Notes under the pieces: generated by a model
The model's input: the letters and a program-made list of their open reading frames with translations, nothing else
What the model was told of the DNA's origin: nothing
Databases searched by the model: none
NCBI RefSeq assembly: GCF_018863195.1
Contig: NZ_JAHKRT010000006.1
Span: 235,873 to 299,872 of the forward strand
DNA: 64,000 bases
DNA from: Sphingomonas quercus
GTDB lineage: Bacteria; Pseudomonadota; Alphaproteobacteria; Sphingomonadales; Sphingomonadaceae
Direction: 5' to 3'
Program-made: the position numbers and the translations under genes
Part shown: positions 1-8,036 of the stretch, in pieces
How the letters are laid out: the number at the start of each line of letters is the position of its first letter
Numbering within the stretch: the stretch's first letter is position 1

Positions 1-70
1 AAGGCGCACGCCTGGAAAGTGTGTAGGGGTTAACAGCCCCTCGAGGGTTCGAATCCCTCCCGCTCCGCCA
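1..70 (+). tRNA. tRNA-Ser(GGA), 3' part
   Basis: The window opens inside a serine tRNA. The anticodon stem is 7-11 with 19-23, and its loop (12-18) holds anticodon GGA at 14-16. A long variable arm, typical of serine tRNAs, follows at about 24-41, then the T arm with GGTTCGAATCC at 47-57. The acceptor strand, discriminator G and encoded CCA end at 70. The 5' acceptor half and D arm lie outside the window. Confidence 0.93.
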
Positions 71-77
71 GAACCTT

Positions 78-106
78 CTGATTTTCCGTCAATTTGAGAA
101 AATCAG
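78..106 (+). terminator. Hairpin just downstream of tRNA-Ser
   Basis: A perfect 9-bp inverted repeat, CTGATTTTC (78-86) and GAAAATCAG (98-106), has an 11-nt loop and starts 8 nt after the tRNA. No clear T-run follows, so it may be a 3' processing or termination element rather than a classic intrinsic terminator. Confidence 0.4.
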
Positions 107-676
107 CGCTCCCTGCCCACTTTCATGCCCACTTGCGGCAAGGCTTTAAGCGCTCGCCGGCGGACGAGCACGGCCACTCAAGCAGCTATTGCCCATTTGG
201 GAGCGCCCTGACGCGTCCCAGCCTGAGCTAAAGGGCGAGCCCGGGCAACGGCACCTGGCAGCACGACAGGGTTGGTGGCTGCACCGGCATGGCGCTGGTG
301 CTATCCACACAGCCGAGGAATATCATGTCCGGCCAGCCCCCTTGAGGGCTCGGCGTCCGGCCCCGTGCACGTGACGCGGCGCGTGGCGATCCACATGGGC
401 GCTGAGCAATATCGTGATCCGCATCATGGGCGCACCGCCACATGTGCTGAGCCCCCCACTGGCAGCAGGGCGCTTGGCGCCGTCCCGATTCTCGCATCAT
501 GAAGCTGAAGGTCTGCATCCATGGATGACAAGGAACGGAATAGCTTTGCCCGCAGTCGAGCTCGCGCAGCCGAGCTGGACGGGCGCGCGTCAGCCATATC
601 CATGTCCTCGGCGACACGCTTGAACTCCTCGCGCTTGCCGGCGTGCTTCGCGAAGCGGACCACCGCTGAAACCGGT
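107..676. other. Gene-free stretch after tRNA-Ser
   Basis: I find no convincing gene here. Short open frames exist on both strands, but none has a recognisable domain together with a ribosome binding site. The words TGCCCACTT and GCCCACTT occur at about 114-135. The place just 3' of a tRNA-Ser is a common integration target, but no integrase and no second copy of the tRNA 3' end is visible in the window. Confidence 0.4.
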
Positions 677-1768
677 TCATCCCGGAACCCCTTCCTGTTC
701 CGCCTTCAGGGTCGGGAAGTCGGTATATCCCGCTTCGGGGCCCTTCGGCTGGTATCCGAAGTAGACGCTGTGGTCGGCTGTGTTGAACGGCGCATTCGCC
801 ACGACGTGATCGATGAAGTCGGGATTGGCAAGTATGTGTGCGCCGTAGGATTCAAGGTCGGCGAGGCCCGACGCGATGTCCTTGCCGATTTCGTCGCGCG
901 GGCGCGCCGGGCGGTTGAGGATGATCGCCTGATGCCAGATTCTGCGGAAGTCGTGCAGGATGTCCTCGTCCCCATAATGGACGATGTGGATGTAGGCGAG
1001 GCCGAGCTTGTCCAGTTCACCGACCAGATAGCGGAACACGTCCGGTCCTTCCGGGCCGACGTCGAGGCCAAAGCCGGTGAAACCAGGCGAAAGCCGGATG
1101 CCGGTCCGGTCGGCGCCGATCTCTGCGACAATGGCCTGCGCCACCTCGATCGCGAAGCGGGCCCGGTTTTCAATCGATCCGCCGTAGCGGTCGGTGCGCT
1201 GGTTGGAGCTTTTAGCGAGGAACTGGTGGACAAGGTAGGCGACGCCATGGATTTCGACGCCATCGGCGCCGGACTCGATCGCGCGCCGTGCGGAGCAGGC
1301 ATAGTCCTTGATCGTCGCCGCCACCTCGTCGGTGGTCAGCGCGCGGGGGACCGGGATGTTCTTCATACCGTCCAGCGTGTAGATTTGCTCGCCCGGCGCG
1401 ATCGCGGACGGGGCGACGCCCTGCCGGTGATGCGGAGTGTTGTCAGGGTGCGACATGCGGCCTGCACGCATGAGCTGGTAGAACACATGGCCGCCGCGCG
1501 CATGGATCCCGTCATTCACCACGCGCCAGCCTGCGACATGGGCATTGGTGTAGATGCCGGGTGTCAGCGGATAGCCTTGCCCGTCGTCGGACGGTTGCGT
1601 TCCCTCCGTCACCGTGAGCCCGACGCTGGCGCGTTGGCCATAATATTCGGCGGCGAGCGGTCCGGGCGTGCCGTCGGGGTTGGCGCGAGCCCGCGTCATG
1701 GGGGCCATGACAAACCGGTTCTGCAACTGGATGCGGCCAAGCTGGAACGGGGAATAAATCGCATTCAT
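677..1768 (-). CDS. Old yellow enzyme family alkene reductase (NADH:flavin oxidoreductase)
   Basis: A 363-residue FMN-dependent TIM-barrel ene-reductase of the OYE/NemA type. Such enzymes reduce activated C=C bonds of enones, quinone-like electrophiles or nitroesters with NAD(P)H. The N-terminus carries the family pattern N-R-F-V-M-A-P-M-T-R, and the centre has SNQRTDRYGGSIENR. The usual substrate-binding motif HGANGYL reads HGVAYL here (about residues 181-186), so the Asn of the His/Asn pair is missing and the segment is one residue short. The ATG at 1768 begins the conserved sequence; upstream codons in the same frame are unlike the family. It is the last gene of a minus-strand row behind the DoxX, FMN reductase, pirin and Rossmann genes, which suggests shared electrophile detoxification. 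Confidence 0.9.
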   Translation of the reverse strand: MNAIYSPFQLGRIQLQNRFVMAPMTRARANPDGTPGPLAAEYYGQRASVGLTVTEGTQPSDDGQGYPLTPGIYTNAHVAGWRVVNDGIHARGGHVFYQLMRAGRMSHPDNTPHHRQGVAPSAIAPGEQIYTLDGMKNIPVPRALTTDEVAATIKDYACSARRAIESGADGVEIHGVAYLVHQFLAKSSNQRTDRYGGSIENRARFAIEVAQAIVAEIGADRTGIRLSPGFTGFGLDVGPEGPDVFRYLVGELDKLGLAYIHIVHYGDEDILHDFRRIWHQAIILNRPARPRDEIGKDIASGLADLESYGAHILANPDFIDHVVANAPFNTADHSVYFGYQPKGPEAGYTDFPTLKAEQEGVPG

Positions 1769-1892
1769 AGATCGATGTCCGTTATTTCGTGACCCGCTGT
1801 GCGTGCGGGTGGGTGGCTGGCGCGAGCCGACGTCGCGAGTTGCGATTGGCGTACCCAGCGGCAGCGGCAAGGCGCCCCCGCCGGACCAGGCC

Positions 1893-2504
1893 TTACGGGA
1901 AGGAGTTGTCGATCTTCACGAGGTCGTGGGCGATGAGCGGACCACCGGGCGACTGGAACAGCCGGCTGCCATGCTCCACATCGCCAAGGTCGAGTCCGAA
2001 GAAACCGAGCTGATCGATAAGCTCCGCGACTTCGGCCTTCGCACCCTGGTCATCGCCGGCGTAGAACAGCACGCGCCGCCCGCCATCGGCGTCAGGAGCC
2101 TTCTCCAGATTCATGAAGACATGATGGTTGAATGCCTTCACCACGCGGGCGCCAGGTGCCCATTCCCGAACGATCGACGTGGACGCCCGACCCGCAATAT
2201 CGATTGGCGGCAGAGGCGGCTTTTGCATGTTGTTATTGGTGTCGACGAGGATGCGGCCGTTCCAGTCCAGCCCGGCGAGCGCGCCTTGCAGCCTGGGCCA
2301 GTTCACGGACACGAACACGATGTCCTTGGCCGCCGCCTCCTCACGGGTGCCGGCGGTGATCGACGGACCGGCTTTCGCGACCAGCTCGGCGAGCGTTTCC
2401 GGGCCACGGCTGTTGGCGATCGTCGCCGGAATGCCCTTGGCGCCAAGACGCCGGGCGATGGCACCGCCAATCATTCCGGTGCCGATGATTCCGATAGAAG
2501 GCAT
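1893..2504 (-). CDS. NADPH-dependent F420 reductase-like Rossmann oxidoreductase
   Basis: A 203-residue cytoplasmic protein with an N-terminal dinucleotide-binding loop, IGIIGTGMIGGAIARRL (residues 4-20), followed by a basic/serine patch expected for NADP. The fold matches the coenzyme F420:NADP oxidoreductase-like family (also called NPDR), which in proteobacteria usually acts on substrates other than F420. Residues 90-100 hold V-D-T-N-N-N, typical of these proteins. It sits 114 nt downstream of pirin and 125 nt upstream of the OYE gene, in the same direction. The substrate is unknown. Confidence 0.8.
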   Translation of the reverse strand: MPSIGIIGTGMIGGAIARRLGAKGIPATIANSRGPETLAELVAKAGPSITAGTREEAAAKDIVFVSVNWPRLQGALAGLDWNGRILVDTNNNMQKPPLPPIDIAGRASTSIVREWAPGARVVKAFNHHVFMNLEKAPDADGGRRVLFYAGDDQGAKAEVAELIDQLGFFGLDLGDVEHGSRLFQSPGGPLIAHDLVKIDNSFP

Positions 2505-2618
2505 GAGGAGTCTCCAAGTTCATTTGAAAAAGGGGGGGCAGCCGGGGCCGGTGGGCAGGCCCTGGCTGCGGTGTGGCTGAGGCGGGGGAGGCCTCGCTAC
2601 CGAGGGAAGCGGGAGGGG

Positions 2619-3533
2619 TCAGCCCCGATAGATCGGCGTCGACCCGGAGGCCCGCTGGCGGTTGCCAAGCGAGAAGAGCTGGTCCCTGAGCACCTGGATG
2701 TTCCGCTCGCCCGTCACCAATCCTTCGGCTGTGGCGTGCACCGAATAATAGCCAAGGTGCAGCTCGTGCGGGGAAGGGATCGCCGAACCGAGCACGAATG
2801 TCGCGCCGTCCGGGCCGCCCTGGAGCGCGATCGTCCCGTCATGCTCGGAGAAGATGAGCAGCTCGCCGTTCGAGGCGGACGCGGGACCTGCAAGGCTGCC
2901 CTTGGACAGCGCGAGCCAACCGACCGTGTGGCCGGCGGGGGGAGTGTAGTCCCAGCGCTGGCCGGGCGCGAGGGTCACGAGCAGGTAGTTGATGCCCGCA
3001 GGCGCCCTGACCGGGCTGGTGACGCCGCCATGCGCCCCGACGATGATATAGGCCGGCCCGACCTGGTGCATGTCGGCCGCCTCGACATATTGGCTGTCGA
3101 CCGGCGCCAGCTCCAGTTCCTCGGGCAGCGACAACCAGAGCTGGAAGCCGTGAATGCGCTCGGACTTGCCGGACGACAGTTCTTTGCCGTGCCACACGCC
3201 GCCACCGGCGCGCATCCATTCGACACCGCCGTAACCGATGTAGCCCGAGCCTGCCTCCGGGTCGTCGAAATGCACGTCGCCGCGGGTGAAGACGGTGACG
3301 GTGCCAATCCCGGAATGGGGATGCATCCCGCCTGCGGCCGCGAATTCGCTCATCACGCCGCCGAAGCTGTCGAGGAACACGAACGGCTTGAGCTGTTCAC
3401 CCAGGTCGCTCGGGCTTATTAGGCGGAACACCTCGCCATGACCGCGACCATTGGTGCGATAGATGACGTCGCGGCCGACGGTGGGGGCAGTGGTAGCGCT
3501 CTTCGCTGCGCGGATGATGCTGATGGTGGGCAC
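2619..3533 (-). CDS. Pirin family protein
   Basis: A 304-residue bicupin. The N-terminal cupin has the pirin metal-site signature HPHSGIGTVT at about residues 72-81, followed by G-D-V-H-F-D, R-A-G-G-G-V-W-H and the second histidine cluster. Bacterial pirins bind iron, and some have quercetinase activity or act as redox-linked regulators; which applies here cannot be told. I chose the GTG at 3533 because AGGAG lies 6-7 nt upstream and the downstream sequence is family-like. It lies between an NAD(P)-binding protein and an FMN reductase in a row of redox genes. Confidence 0.88.
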   Translation of the reverse strand: MPTISIIRAAKSATTAPTVGRDVIYRTNGRGHGEVFRLISPSDLGEQLKPFVFLDSFGGVMSEFAAAGGMHPHSGIGTVTVFTRGDVHFDDPEAGSGYIGYGGVEWMRAGGGVWHGKELSSGKSERIHGFQLWLSLPEELELAPVDSQYVEAADMHQVGPAYIIVGAHGGVTSPVRAPAGINYLLVTLAPGQRWDYTPPAGHTVGWLALSKGSLAGPASASNGELLIFSEHDGTIALQGGPDGATFVLGSAIPSPHELHLGYYSVHATAEGLVTGERNIQVLRDQLFSLGNRQRASGSTPIYRG

Positions 3534-3608
3534 GAGTCTTCTCCTTCGGGAAGCAGCTGTCGGCGACCCGTCATGATGTTGCGGCAAGGTCGGGAAGTTG
3601 GGGCGCGG

Positions 3609-4226
3609 TCAGTCCGCTTGGGCGCGTCCGGCAGTCTCGGCGCGGGCGGCCATGGTGGCCTTTGCCCACCAGACCAGTTCGTCGAGCGCGGTCGCGGTAG
3701 GAATAAGGTTCTGCTCGATCGACTCGATCGGCTGATTGCCGACGGCCGGGAAGATCGTGAAGAAGTCGCTGCCGCCGATATGGACGGCCGCATGGGTCGA
3801 GACCATGTGCATCTCGATGCCGATCAGGCGCAGATGCTCGATGGCGCGGGCCGCGCCGACGCCGCCATAGCCGATCGCGGTAAAGGGCTTGTGGCTCCAC
3901 TCCTTGTACGCGTGATCGAGCGCGTTCTTGAGCGCGCCAGTGAGCGAGTGGTTATATTCGGCGACGACGAAGATAAAGCCGTCGAAGCCAGCAAGGGTCT
4001 TCTGCCAACGGACCGCTTCGGGGCTCTGGCTCGGCACCCACGCGCTCGATGCGACCTCGTCGAAGAAGGGCAGGTTAAAGTCGCGCAGGTCGAGCAGCTC
4101 GACGTCCAGATCCTCGCGGGCCTGGGCCTGCTTGAGCATCCATTGCGCGGGCACGTCGGCAAAGCGCGCGGCGCGCGTCGAACCGATGATGAGGGCGATC
4201 TTGGGGTTGGCGGTGATGGTCGACAT
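3609..4226 (-). CDS. NADPH-dependent FMN reductase (flavodoxin-like)
   Basis: A 205-residue flavodoxin-fold protein. The FMN phosphate loop GSTRAAR is near residues 15-21, and the second flavin loop V-A-E-Y-N-H-S-L-T-G-A-L-K-N-A-L-D near 88-104 is diagnostic of the SsuE/ChrR/azoreductase-like NADPH:FMN reductases. Likely roles are quinone or azo reduction, or supply of reduced flavin to a partner such as the OYE three genes away. The ATG at 4226 follows GAAGG at a good distance. Its upstream region holds CGCCACTAGAC (4305-4315), also found upstream of the DoxX gene. Confidence 0.88.
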   Translation of the reverse strand: MSTITANPKIALIIGSTRAARFADVPAQWMLKQAQAREDLDVELLDLRDFNLPFFDEVASSAWVPSQSPEAVRWQKTLAGFDGFIFVVAEYNHSLTGALKNALDHAYKEWSHKPFTAIGYGGVGAARAIEHLRLIGIEMHMVSTHAAVHIGGSDFFTIFPAVGNQPIESIEQNLIPTATALDELVWWAKATMAARAETAGRAQAD

Positions 4227-4304
4227 CAAATTTCCTTCGCTTCGTGGGGAGAGTGCCGGAGCAATCTCGGTCTTGCTGAAGCTAAGCTGGCGCAGCGGAA
4301 GGGC

Positions 4305-4315
4305 CGCCACTAGAC
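4305..4315 (-). promoter_or_regulatory. Second copy of CGCCACTAGAC, upstream of FMN reductase
   Basis: Eleven bases identical to 4938-4948, lying 79 nt upstream of the FMN reductase start in the same orientation relative to the gene as the copy before doxX. Two matched promoter-region copies suggest co-regulation, probably by the LysR protein at 5029-5901. Confidence 0.45.
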
Positions 4316-4442
4316 AGCCAGATCGTTCTACGGGGTCGCATTTTGGGGAACACTTCGTTGTGGCGGGCGGGGCCCCAGAACGCAGCAAAGCCGGACACAC
4401 GGTTCCGTGTGCCCGGCTCGAGGCGCCGATCGGTGGAGGCGA

Positions 4443-4868
4443 TTACTGAGCGGTGGCAAGCCGGCTCGAGTAGGTGCGGCGATTGCTCAGATACTCGTCC
4501 AGGCTGAAGGCGCCGGCACCGAAACCGACGATCTGGAGCAGACCGCCCGTCATCATCACGTTCTTGAAGAAGTGAACGAAGGTGTTTTGGTCGGCGAGGT
4601 CGCTGTGGAAGTAGAAGGCCGTGACCATCGAGAAGAAGGCGAGCAGGGCGGCGACCGGACGCACCTTGTAGCCCGCGACGAGCAGCGAGCCACCAACGAT
4701 CTCGAGCGTGATCGCGCCGAGCGCGGCAAGAGGAGGAACCGGAAGGCCGACTGCTCCGATCATGGCAGCAGTTGCGCCGAAGGTCGCCGCCTTACCTAGA
4801 CCGAAAAGAATAAACGGAAGACCGATCAGAAGTCGGCCAGCGAGCGGGGCATAACGGACGTTATTCAT
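4443..4868 (-). CDS. DoxX family membrane protein
   Basis: A 141-residue inner-membrane protein with four predicted helices and the DoxX start pattern, L-A-G-R-L-L-I-G-L-P-F-I-L-F-G, a glycine/lysine turn, then the second helix with L-E-I-V-G-G. DoxX proteins accompany redox and thiol-stress genes and are poorly defined biochemically. The ATG at 4868 has GGAG upstream. The gene diverges from a LysR regulator (start 5029) across 160 nt and is the first gene of the minus-strand row. Confidence 0.85.
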   Translation of the reverse strand: MNNVRYAPLAGRLLIGLPFILFGLGKAATFGATAAMIGAVGLPVPPLAALGAITLEIVGGSLLVAGYKVRPVAALLAFFSMVTAFYFHSDLADQNTFVHFFKNVMMTGGLLQIVGFGAGAFSLDEYLSNRRTYSSRLATAQ

Positions 4869-5028
4869 AGGACATCTCCTGTTTGCAGCAGGATGATGGA
4901 TCATCCGCTTGCCCTGGAAATGAGGCACTCCACGGCTCGCCACTAGACATCGAAGATGCTACGCGGTGTCGCGGTTGAAGGAACACTCGGCGCCGGGGAG
5001 AAGTGGCCGCAGCCGGCGGGAGACGGGC
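4869..5028. promoter_or_regulatory. Divergent control region doxX / LysR
   Basis: This 160-nt gap separates the divergent DoxX and LysR genes, the usual place for a LysR operator. It contains CGCCACTAGAC at 4938-4948. The same 11 bases occur at 4305-4315 upstream of the FMN reductase gene. Both copies are followed on the + strand, after 10-13 further bases, by CTACG. The shared block is a candidate regulator site or promoter element. Confidence 0.5.
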
Positions 5029-5901
5029 GTGGAAATCGAGGATCTGAGGATGTTCGTCGAAGTGGCCGACGCTGGCGGGATTAACTCCGCTGCGCGTCGA
5101 CTTGGTCTGGCGAAGTCGATCGTAAGCCGCCGCTTGCTGCGGCTCGAGCAGGAACTGGGCGCGGAACTCCTCGCGCGCACGACCCGCGGCGCGGTGCTCA
5201 CCGAAGCCGGTATATCGTTCCGTGATCAGGCGGCCGACATTTGCGCTAAGATCGACGCAGCACGCGAGGAAATGTCGCCCAATGGCGACCTTCGGGGATT
5301 GCTCCGCATCGCGGGGCCGGCGTCCGTCGGCACCTTTTTCGCCCCCGCGCTGGCCGACTTTGCCCGCAGGTATCCGGCACTCAACGTTCACACACGTTTC
5401 TCGGACCAATATGTCGATCTCGCCGCCGAAGGCTTCGATTGCGCCATCCGGGTCGGCTACATGCCGGATTCCAATCTCATTGCCCGCAAGATCGGCTCGT
5501 TGCCGATGCGGCTCTATGCGAGCCCTGATTACATCGTGGCGAATGGCGCCCCCGAATATCCTGGCGATATCCTGAAGCACTCGGCCGTCACGGCCGGCAC
5601 CGCTAGTTGGGTGTTCAGCGATGGGGATCAGAGCTTCACGGTACATCCGCAAGGCAGGTTCAAGGCGGACAATGCCTATGTCCTTGCCGAGGCGGCAGCA
5701 GCCGGCCTCGGTGTGCTGGCGATGGGCGAGATGATCGCCGGCCCCTATGTCGACGCGGGCAAGCTGGTCCCCATCATGACAGGGTTCACCTTGCCCGACG
5801 TCGGGATTTTCGTCGTGCGTGCGCCAGGCCAACACGTCCCGCGAAAGGTCCGCGTGTTGATCGATCTGCTGACCGAGAAGTTCTCAAGCGGGCGCTGCTA
5901 G
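5029..5901 (+). CDS. LysR family transcriptional regulator (1)
   Basis: A 290-residue LTTR. The N-terminal winged helix-turn-helix (about residues 1-60) contains A-A-R-R-L-G-L-A-K-S-I-V-S-R-R-L, and the periplasmic-binding-like effector domain covers residues 85-285. I took the GTG at 5029 because GGAG precedes it and the family start pattern (E-I-E-D-L-R-M-F) begins there. It is divergent from doxX and probably controls the redox row at 677-4868. Effectors of this subgroup are often quinones or other electrophiles; the actual ligand is unknown. Confidence 0.88.
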   Translation: MEIEDLRMFVEVADAGGINSAARRLGLAKSIVSRRLLRLEQELGAELLARTTRGAVLTEAGISFRDQAADICAKIDAAREEMSPNGDLRGLLRIAGPASVGTFFAPALADFARRYPALNVHTRFSDQYVDLAAEGFDCAIRVGYMPDSNLIARKIGSLPMRLYASPDYIVANGAPEYPGDILKHSAVTAGTASWVFSDGDQSFTVHPQGRFKADNAYVLAEAAAAGLGVLAMGEMIAGPYVDAGKLVPIMTGFTLPDVGIFVVRAPGQHVPRKVRVLIDLLTEKFSSGRC

Positions 5902-5963
5902 CACCGGCGTTGCCTGTCCCACTCTGCATCCTCGGGCTCCGCTCAAGCAGGTCCCACCGAGGG

Positions 5964-5982
5964 GGCTTGCATGGTGCAAGTC
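5964..5982. repeat. 19-bp palindrome copy A, GGCTTGCATGGTGCAAGTC
   Basis: Imperfect copy of a dispersed palindrome (see 8604-8622 and 10464-10482), lying between the convergent LysR genes ending at 5901 and 6023. The core TTGCA-N3-TGCAA matches the T-N11-A form of LysR-type operators. Confidence 0.6.
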
Positions 5983-6022
5983 CTCAGGCTTGGGCGCAAA
6001 GGTGCCGGATCGTCTAGTTCGG

Positions 6023-6913
6023 CTAGTTCAGCAGCCGATTTTCGCGTAGCCGCGAAACCGCCAGGTCGACGAAAGCACGCACCTTGGCGGGGGCGTGACG
6101 ACCCTCCGGGTAAAGGACATGGATCGGAAGCGGGGGTTCCTCATAATCTGCCAAAACGATCTGAAGATCGCCGGCGATCAGCGCCGGCCCGATTTGATAA
6201 TGAACGACACGGGTAAGGCCCCAGCCTTCCTTCGCGACGGCGATCGCGGCCTCGTTGGTATTGCATTGAAGGATTGCGTCGATCGTCACGCGCTGATCCC
6301 CGGCGAAGCGCCATTCGGGCGATGCCCAGGCGCTCGTTGAGGCTGCAACCCGGTGTGCCTTCAGGTCCGCAGGCGTGGACGGAACGCCATGTTTCTCGAA
6401 ATAGCCAGGCGAGCCGCAGACCACCCTGCGCACCGAACCGACCCTGATCGCGGTAAAGCCCGAATCCGGCAGATGCCCGATGCGGATCGCGACATCGACC
6501 CCTTCCTCGACGATGTTGACGGGGCGATCGACGAAAAACGTCCTACCGCCCATCGTCGGGTAGGTATCGAGATATTCGGTCATGACTGGAAGCACATACA
6601 TCTGGCCGAACATTGCCGACGCGGTGACGGCGAGTGTGCCGGCAGGCGTCGCATAGGAGCCCGCGGCGGCGGCCTCGGCCTCCGCTATATCGGCGAGGAT
6701 GCGCCGGCAGTCGTCGAAATAACGGGTGCCGGCCTCAGTCATCTTCACCGACCGGGTGGTGCGGACGAACAGGCGCGCGCCGATCAGATCCTCGAGCGAT
6801 GCGACAATGCGGGTCACGGTGGGCGCGCTCATGTGCATGAGACGGGCCGTTTCGGCGAAGCTTTCCGTTTCTGCGACCTTTGCGAAGATCCGCATCGCTT
6901 GCCATCGATCCAT
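6023..6913 (-). CDS. LysR family transcriptional regulator (2)
   Basis: A 296-residue LTTR. The helix-turn-helix lies in residues 1-60, beginning M-D-R-W-Q-A-M-R-I-F, and the effector domain spans about 90-290. The ATG at 6913 opens the conserved start. It is convergent with LysR (1) and follows a run of minus-strand genes from 13057 to 6939. It may regulate that run, perhaps through the T-N11-A palindromes at 8604 and 10464. It resembles regulators of quinone reductases and GST-type genes only at family level. Confidence 0.88.
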   Translation of the reverse strand: MDRWQAMRIFAKVAETESFAETARLMHMSAPTVTRIVASLEDLIGARLFVRTTRSVKMTEAGTRYFDDCRRILADIAEAEAAAAGSYATPAGTLAVTASAMFGQMYVLPVMTEYLDTYPTMGGRTFFVDRPVNIVEEGVDVAIRIGHLPDSGFTAIRVGSVRRVVCGSPGYFEKHGVPSTPADLKAHRVAASTSAWASPEWRFAGDQRVTIDAILQCNTNEAAIAVAKEGWGLTRVVHYQIGPALIAGDLQIVLADYEEPPLPIHVLYPEGRHAPAKVRAFVDLAVSRLRENRLLN

Positions 6914-6938
6914 CCGTAACCTCCGCTCGCACCGTATC

Positions 6939-7124
6939 TCAGATCATCTGCATCAAGGTCGTCGCGTCATCGGCCAGTCCCTCCCGCAGTATGTCACCGT
7001 AATAATCGGACTTCTGACTGCTTGACGTCAGCCTGTCGAGAAGCCGTGCAAGGGCGCCTGTAAGGGATCGCAGTATAGAGGCCTTTACCGGTCGGGCCGG
7101 GTGCCTGATCGCAACACTAGCCAT
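6939..7124 (-). CDS. Small hypothetical protein, coupled to the AhpD-like gene
   Basis: A 61-residue protein without a recognised domain. It is basic at the N-terminus and acidic near the C-terminus (Y-Y-G-D-I-L-R-E-G-L-A-D-D). Its ATG (7122-7124) overlaps the TAG stop of the upstream 110-residue gene in the sequence ATGGCTAG, suggesting translational coupling. No signal peptide or membrane helix is evident. The conserved-looking overlap is the main reason to keep it. Confidence 0.5.
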   Translation of the reverse strand: MASVAIRHPARPVKASILRSLTGALARLLDRLTSSSQKSDYYGDILREGLADDATTLMQMI

Positions 7125-7449
7125 GACCGTTCGCCTCCGCACTGGAAGCATGAGCAATCGCGATGCCTTCGATTTCGCGGCAAGCCTCGTCGTCGAAGCC
7201 GGCCCGGATCGCGCGTGATCGGACTTTGCGATAGTCGCTGCGCTTGACGGCCAGCGCTAGTTCCAGTGCTCGCGCACCGCGCACGTCAAAGCTCCGCCCT
7301 GCGCGCGCGGCGTCGATCTCCGCGCCGCACATGCCAATCCGTGCCGCGGCGTCGTCCTGCTGGCGGATCAGGGCGGCGGCGCCTCTGTCTCCCGCGAGTG
7401 CCATCTCGATCGACAGGCGTGTGCGCGGGTCGAGTTTAGAGATTTGCAT
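7117..7449 (-). CDS. Cysteine-less AhpD-fold paralogue
   Basis: A 110-residue protein that lines up with the AhpD/carboxymuconolactone-decarboxylase-like protein encoded at 8037-8585. L-D-P-R-T-R-L-S-I-E-M-A here matches [12 protein letters not shown] there, and AEIDAARAGRSFDVRGA matches [17 protein letters not shown], with one residue of difference between the two blocks. At the positions of the CxxC and histidine of the paralogue this protein has R/G, A and R, so thiol peroxidase chemistry is not expected. The ATG at 7449 is used. Function is unknown; a regulatory or subunit role is possible. Confidence 0.6.
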   Translation of the reverse strand: MQISKLDPRTRLSIEMALAGDRGAAALIRQQDDAAARIGMCGAEIDAARAGRSFDVRGARALELALAVKRSDYRKVRSRAIRAGFDDEACREIEGIAIAHASSAEANGHG

Positions 7450-7494
7450 GGTCAAATCCTCGGATGGGGAATGCCACGTGCCCAACCGGGCCCG

Positions 7495-7959
7495 CTAGAA
7501 ACCGAAGTCGCTGAGGCCGGGGTGATCGTCGGGACGCCGGCCGAGCGGCCAGCGGAACTTGCGGTCCTCCTCGCGGATCGGATGCTCGTTGATGCTGGCG
7601 TGGCGGTGCGCCATCAGACCGTCCTCGGCGAACTCCCAATTCTCGTTGCCATAGGCGCGGAACCACTGGCCGCTATCGTCGCGATACTCGTAGGCGTAGC
7701 GCACGGCGATCCTGTTGCCGGTGAAGGCCCACAGCTCCTTAATGAGCCGGTATTCCAGCTCCTTGTCCCACTTGCGGGTGAGAAACGCCTGCGCTTCCTC
7801 GCGGTTGGTCGCGAACTCGGCGCGGTTACGCCAGCGTGTGTCAACCGTGTAGGCGAGCGCGACTTTGGCAGGATCGCGGCTGTTCCAGCCATCTTCGGCC
7901 AGGCGCACCTTCTCAACGGCGCTTTCGTGGGTGAACGGAGGTAGGGGCGGACGGCTCAT
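7495..7959 (-). CDS. DUF1348 / SnoaL-like (NTF2 fold) protein
   Basis: A 154-residue protein of the DUF1348 family, an NTF2/SnoaL-like cone fold of about 150 residues. Diagnostic runs are [10 protein letters not shown] near residue 20, T-R-W-R-N-R-A-E-F near 40, [21 protein letters not shown] near 90 and the C-terminal P-D-D-H-P-G-L. No catalytic role is established for the family. It sits between the two AhpD-fold genes. Confidence 0.85.
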   Translation of the reverse strand: MSRPPLPPFTHESAVEKVRLAEDGWNSRDPAKVALAYTVDTRWRNRAEFATNREEAQAFLTRKWDKELEYRLIKELWAFTGNRIAVRYAYEYRDDSGQWFRAYGNENWEFAEDGLMAHRHASINEHPIREEDRKFRWPLGRRPDDHPGLSDFGF

Positions 7960-8036
7960 GCGGGTCTCCTGTGGCGTGACATTGAGGAACAGAATGGGCG
8001 GGCGACCGGAGGGGCTTTTGGCCGCGCGCCGCTGCG

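Noticed and set aside
424..663. Minus-strand 79-codon frame near the tRNA
   Set aside because: The first 30 residues look plausible, but no family, ribosome binding site or operon context supports it.
71..676. Genomic-island boundary at the tRNA-Ser gene
   Set aside because: No integrase, no direct repeat of the tRNA end elsewhere in the window and no clear compositional shift, so the idea is unsupported here.
521..1792. 423-codon open frame on the plus strand
   Set aside because: It runs antisense to the old yellow enzyme gene and has no recognisable domain; long antisense frames are expected in high-GC DNA.
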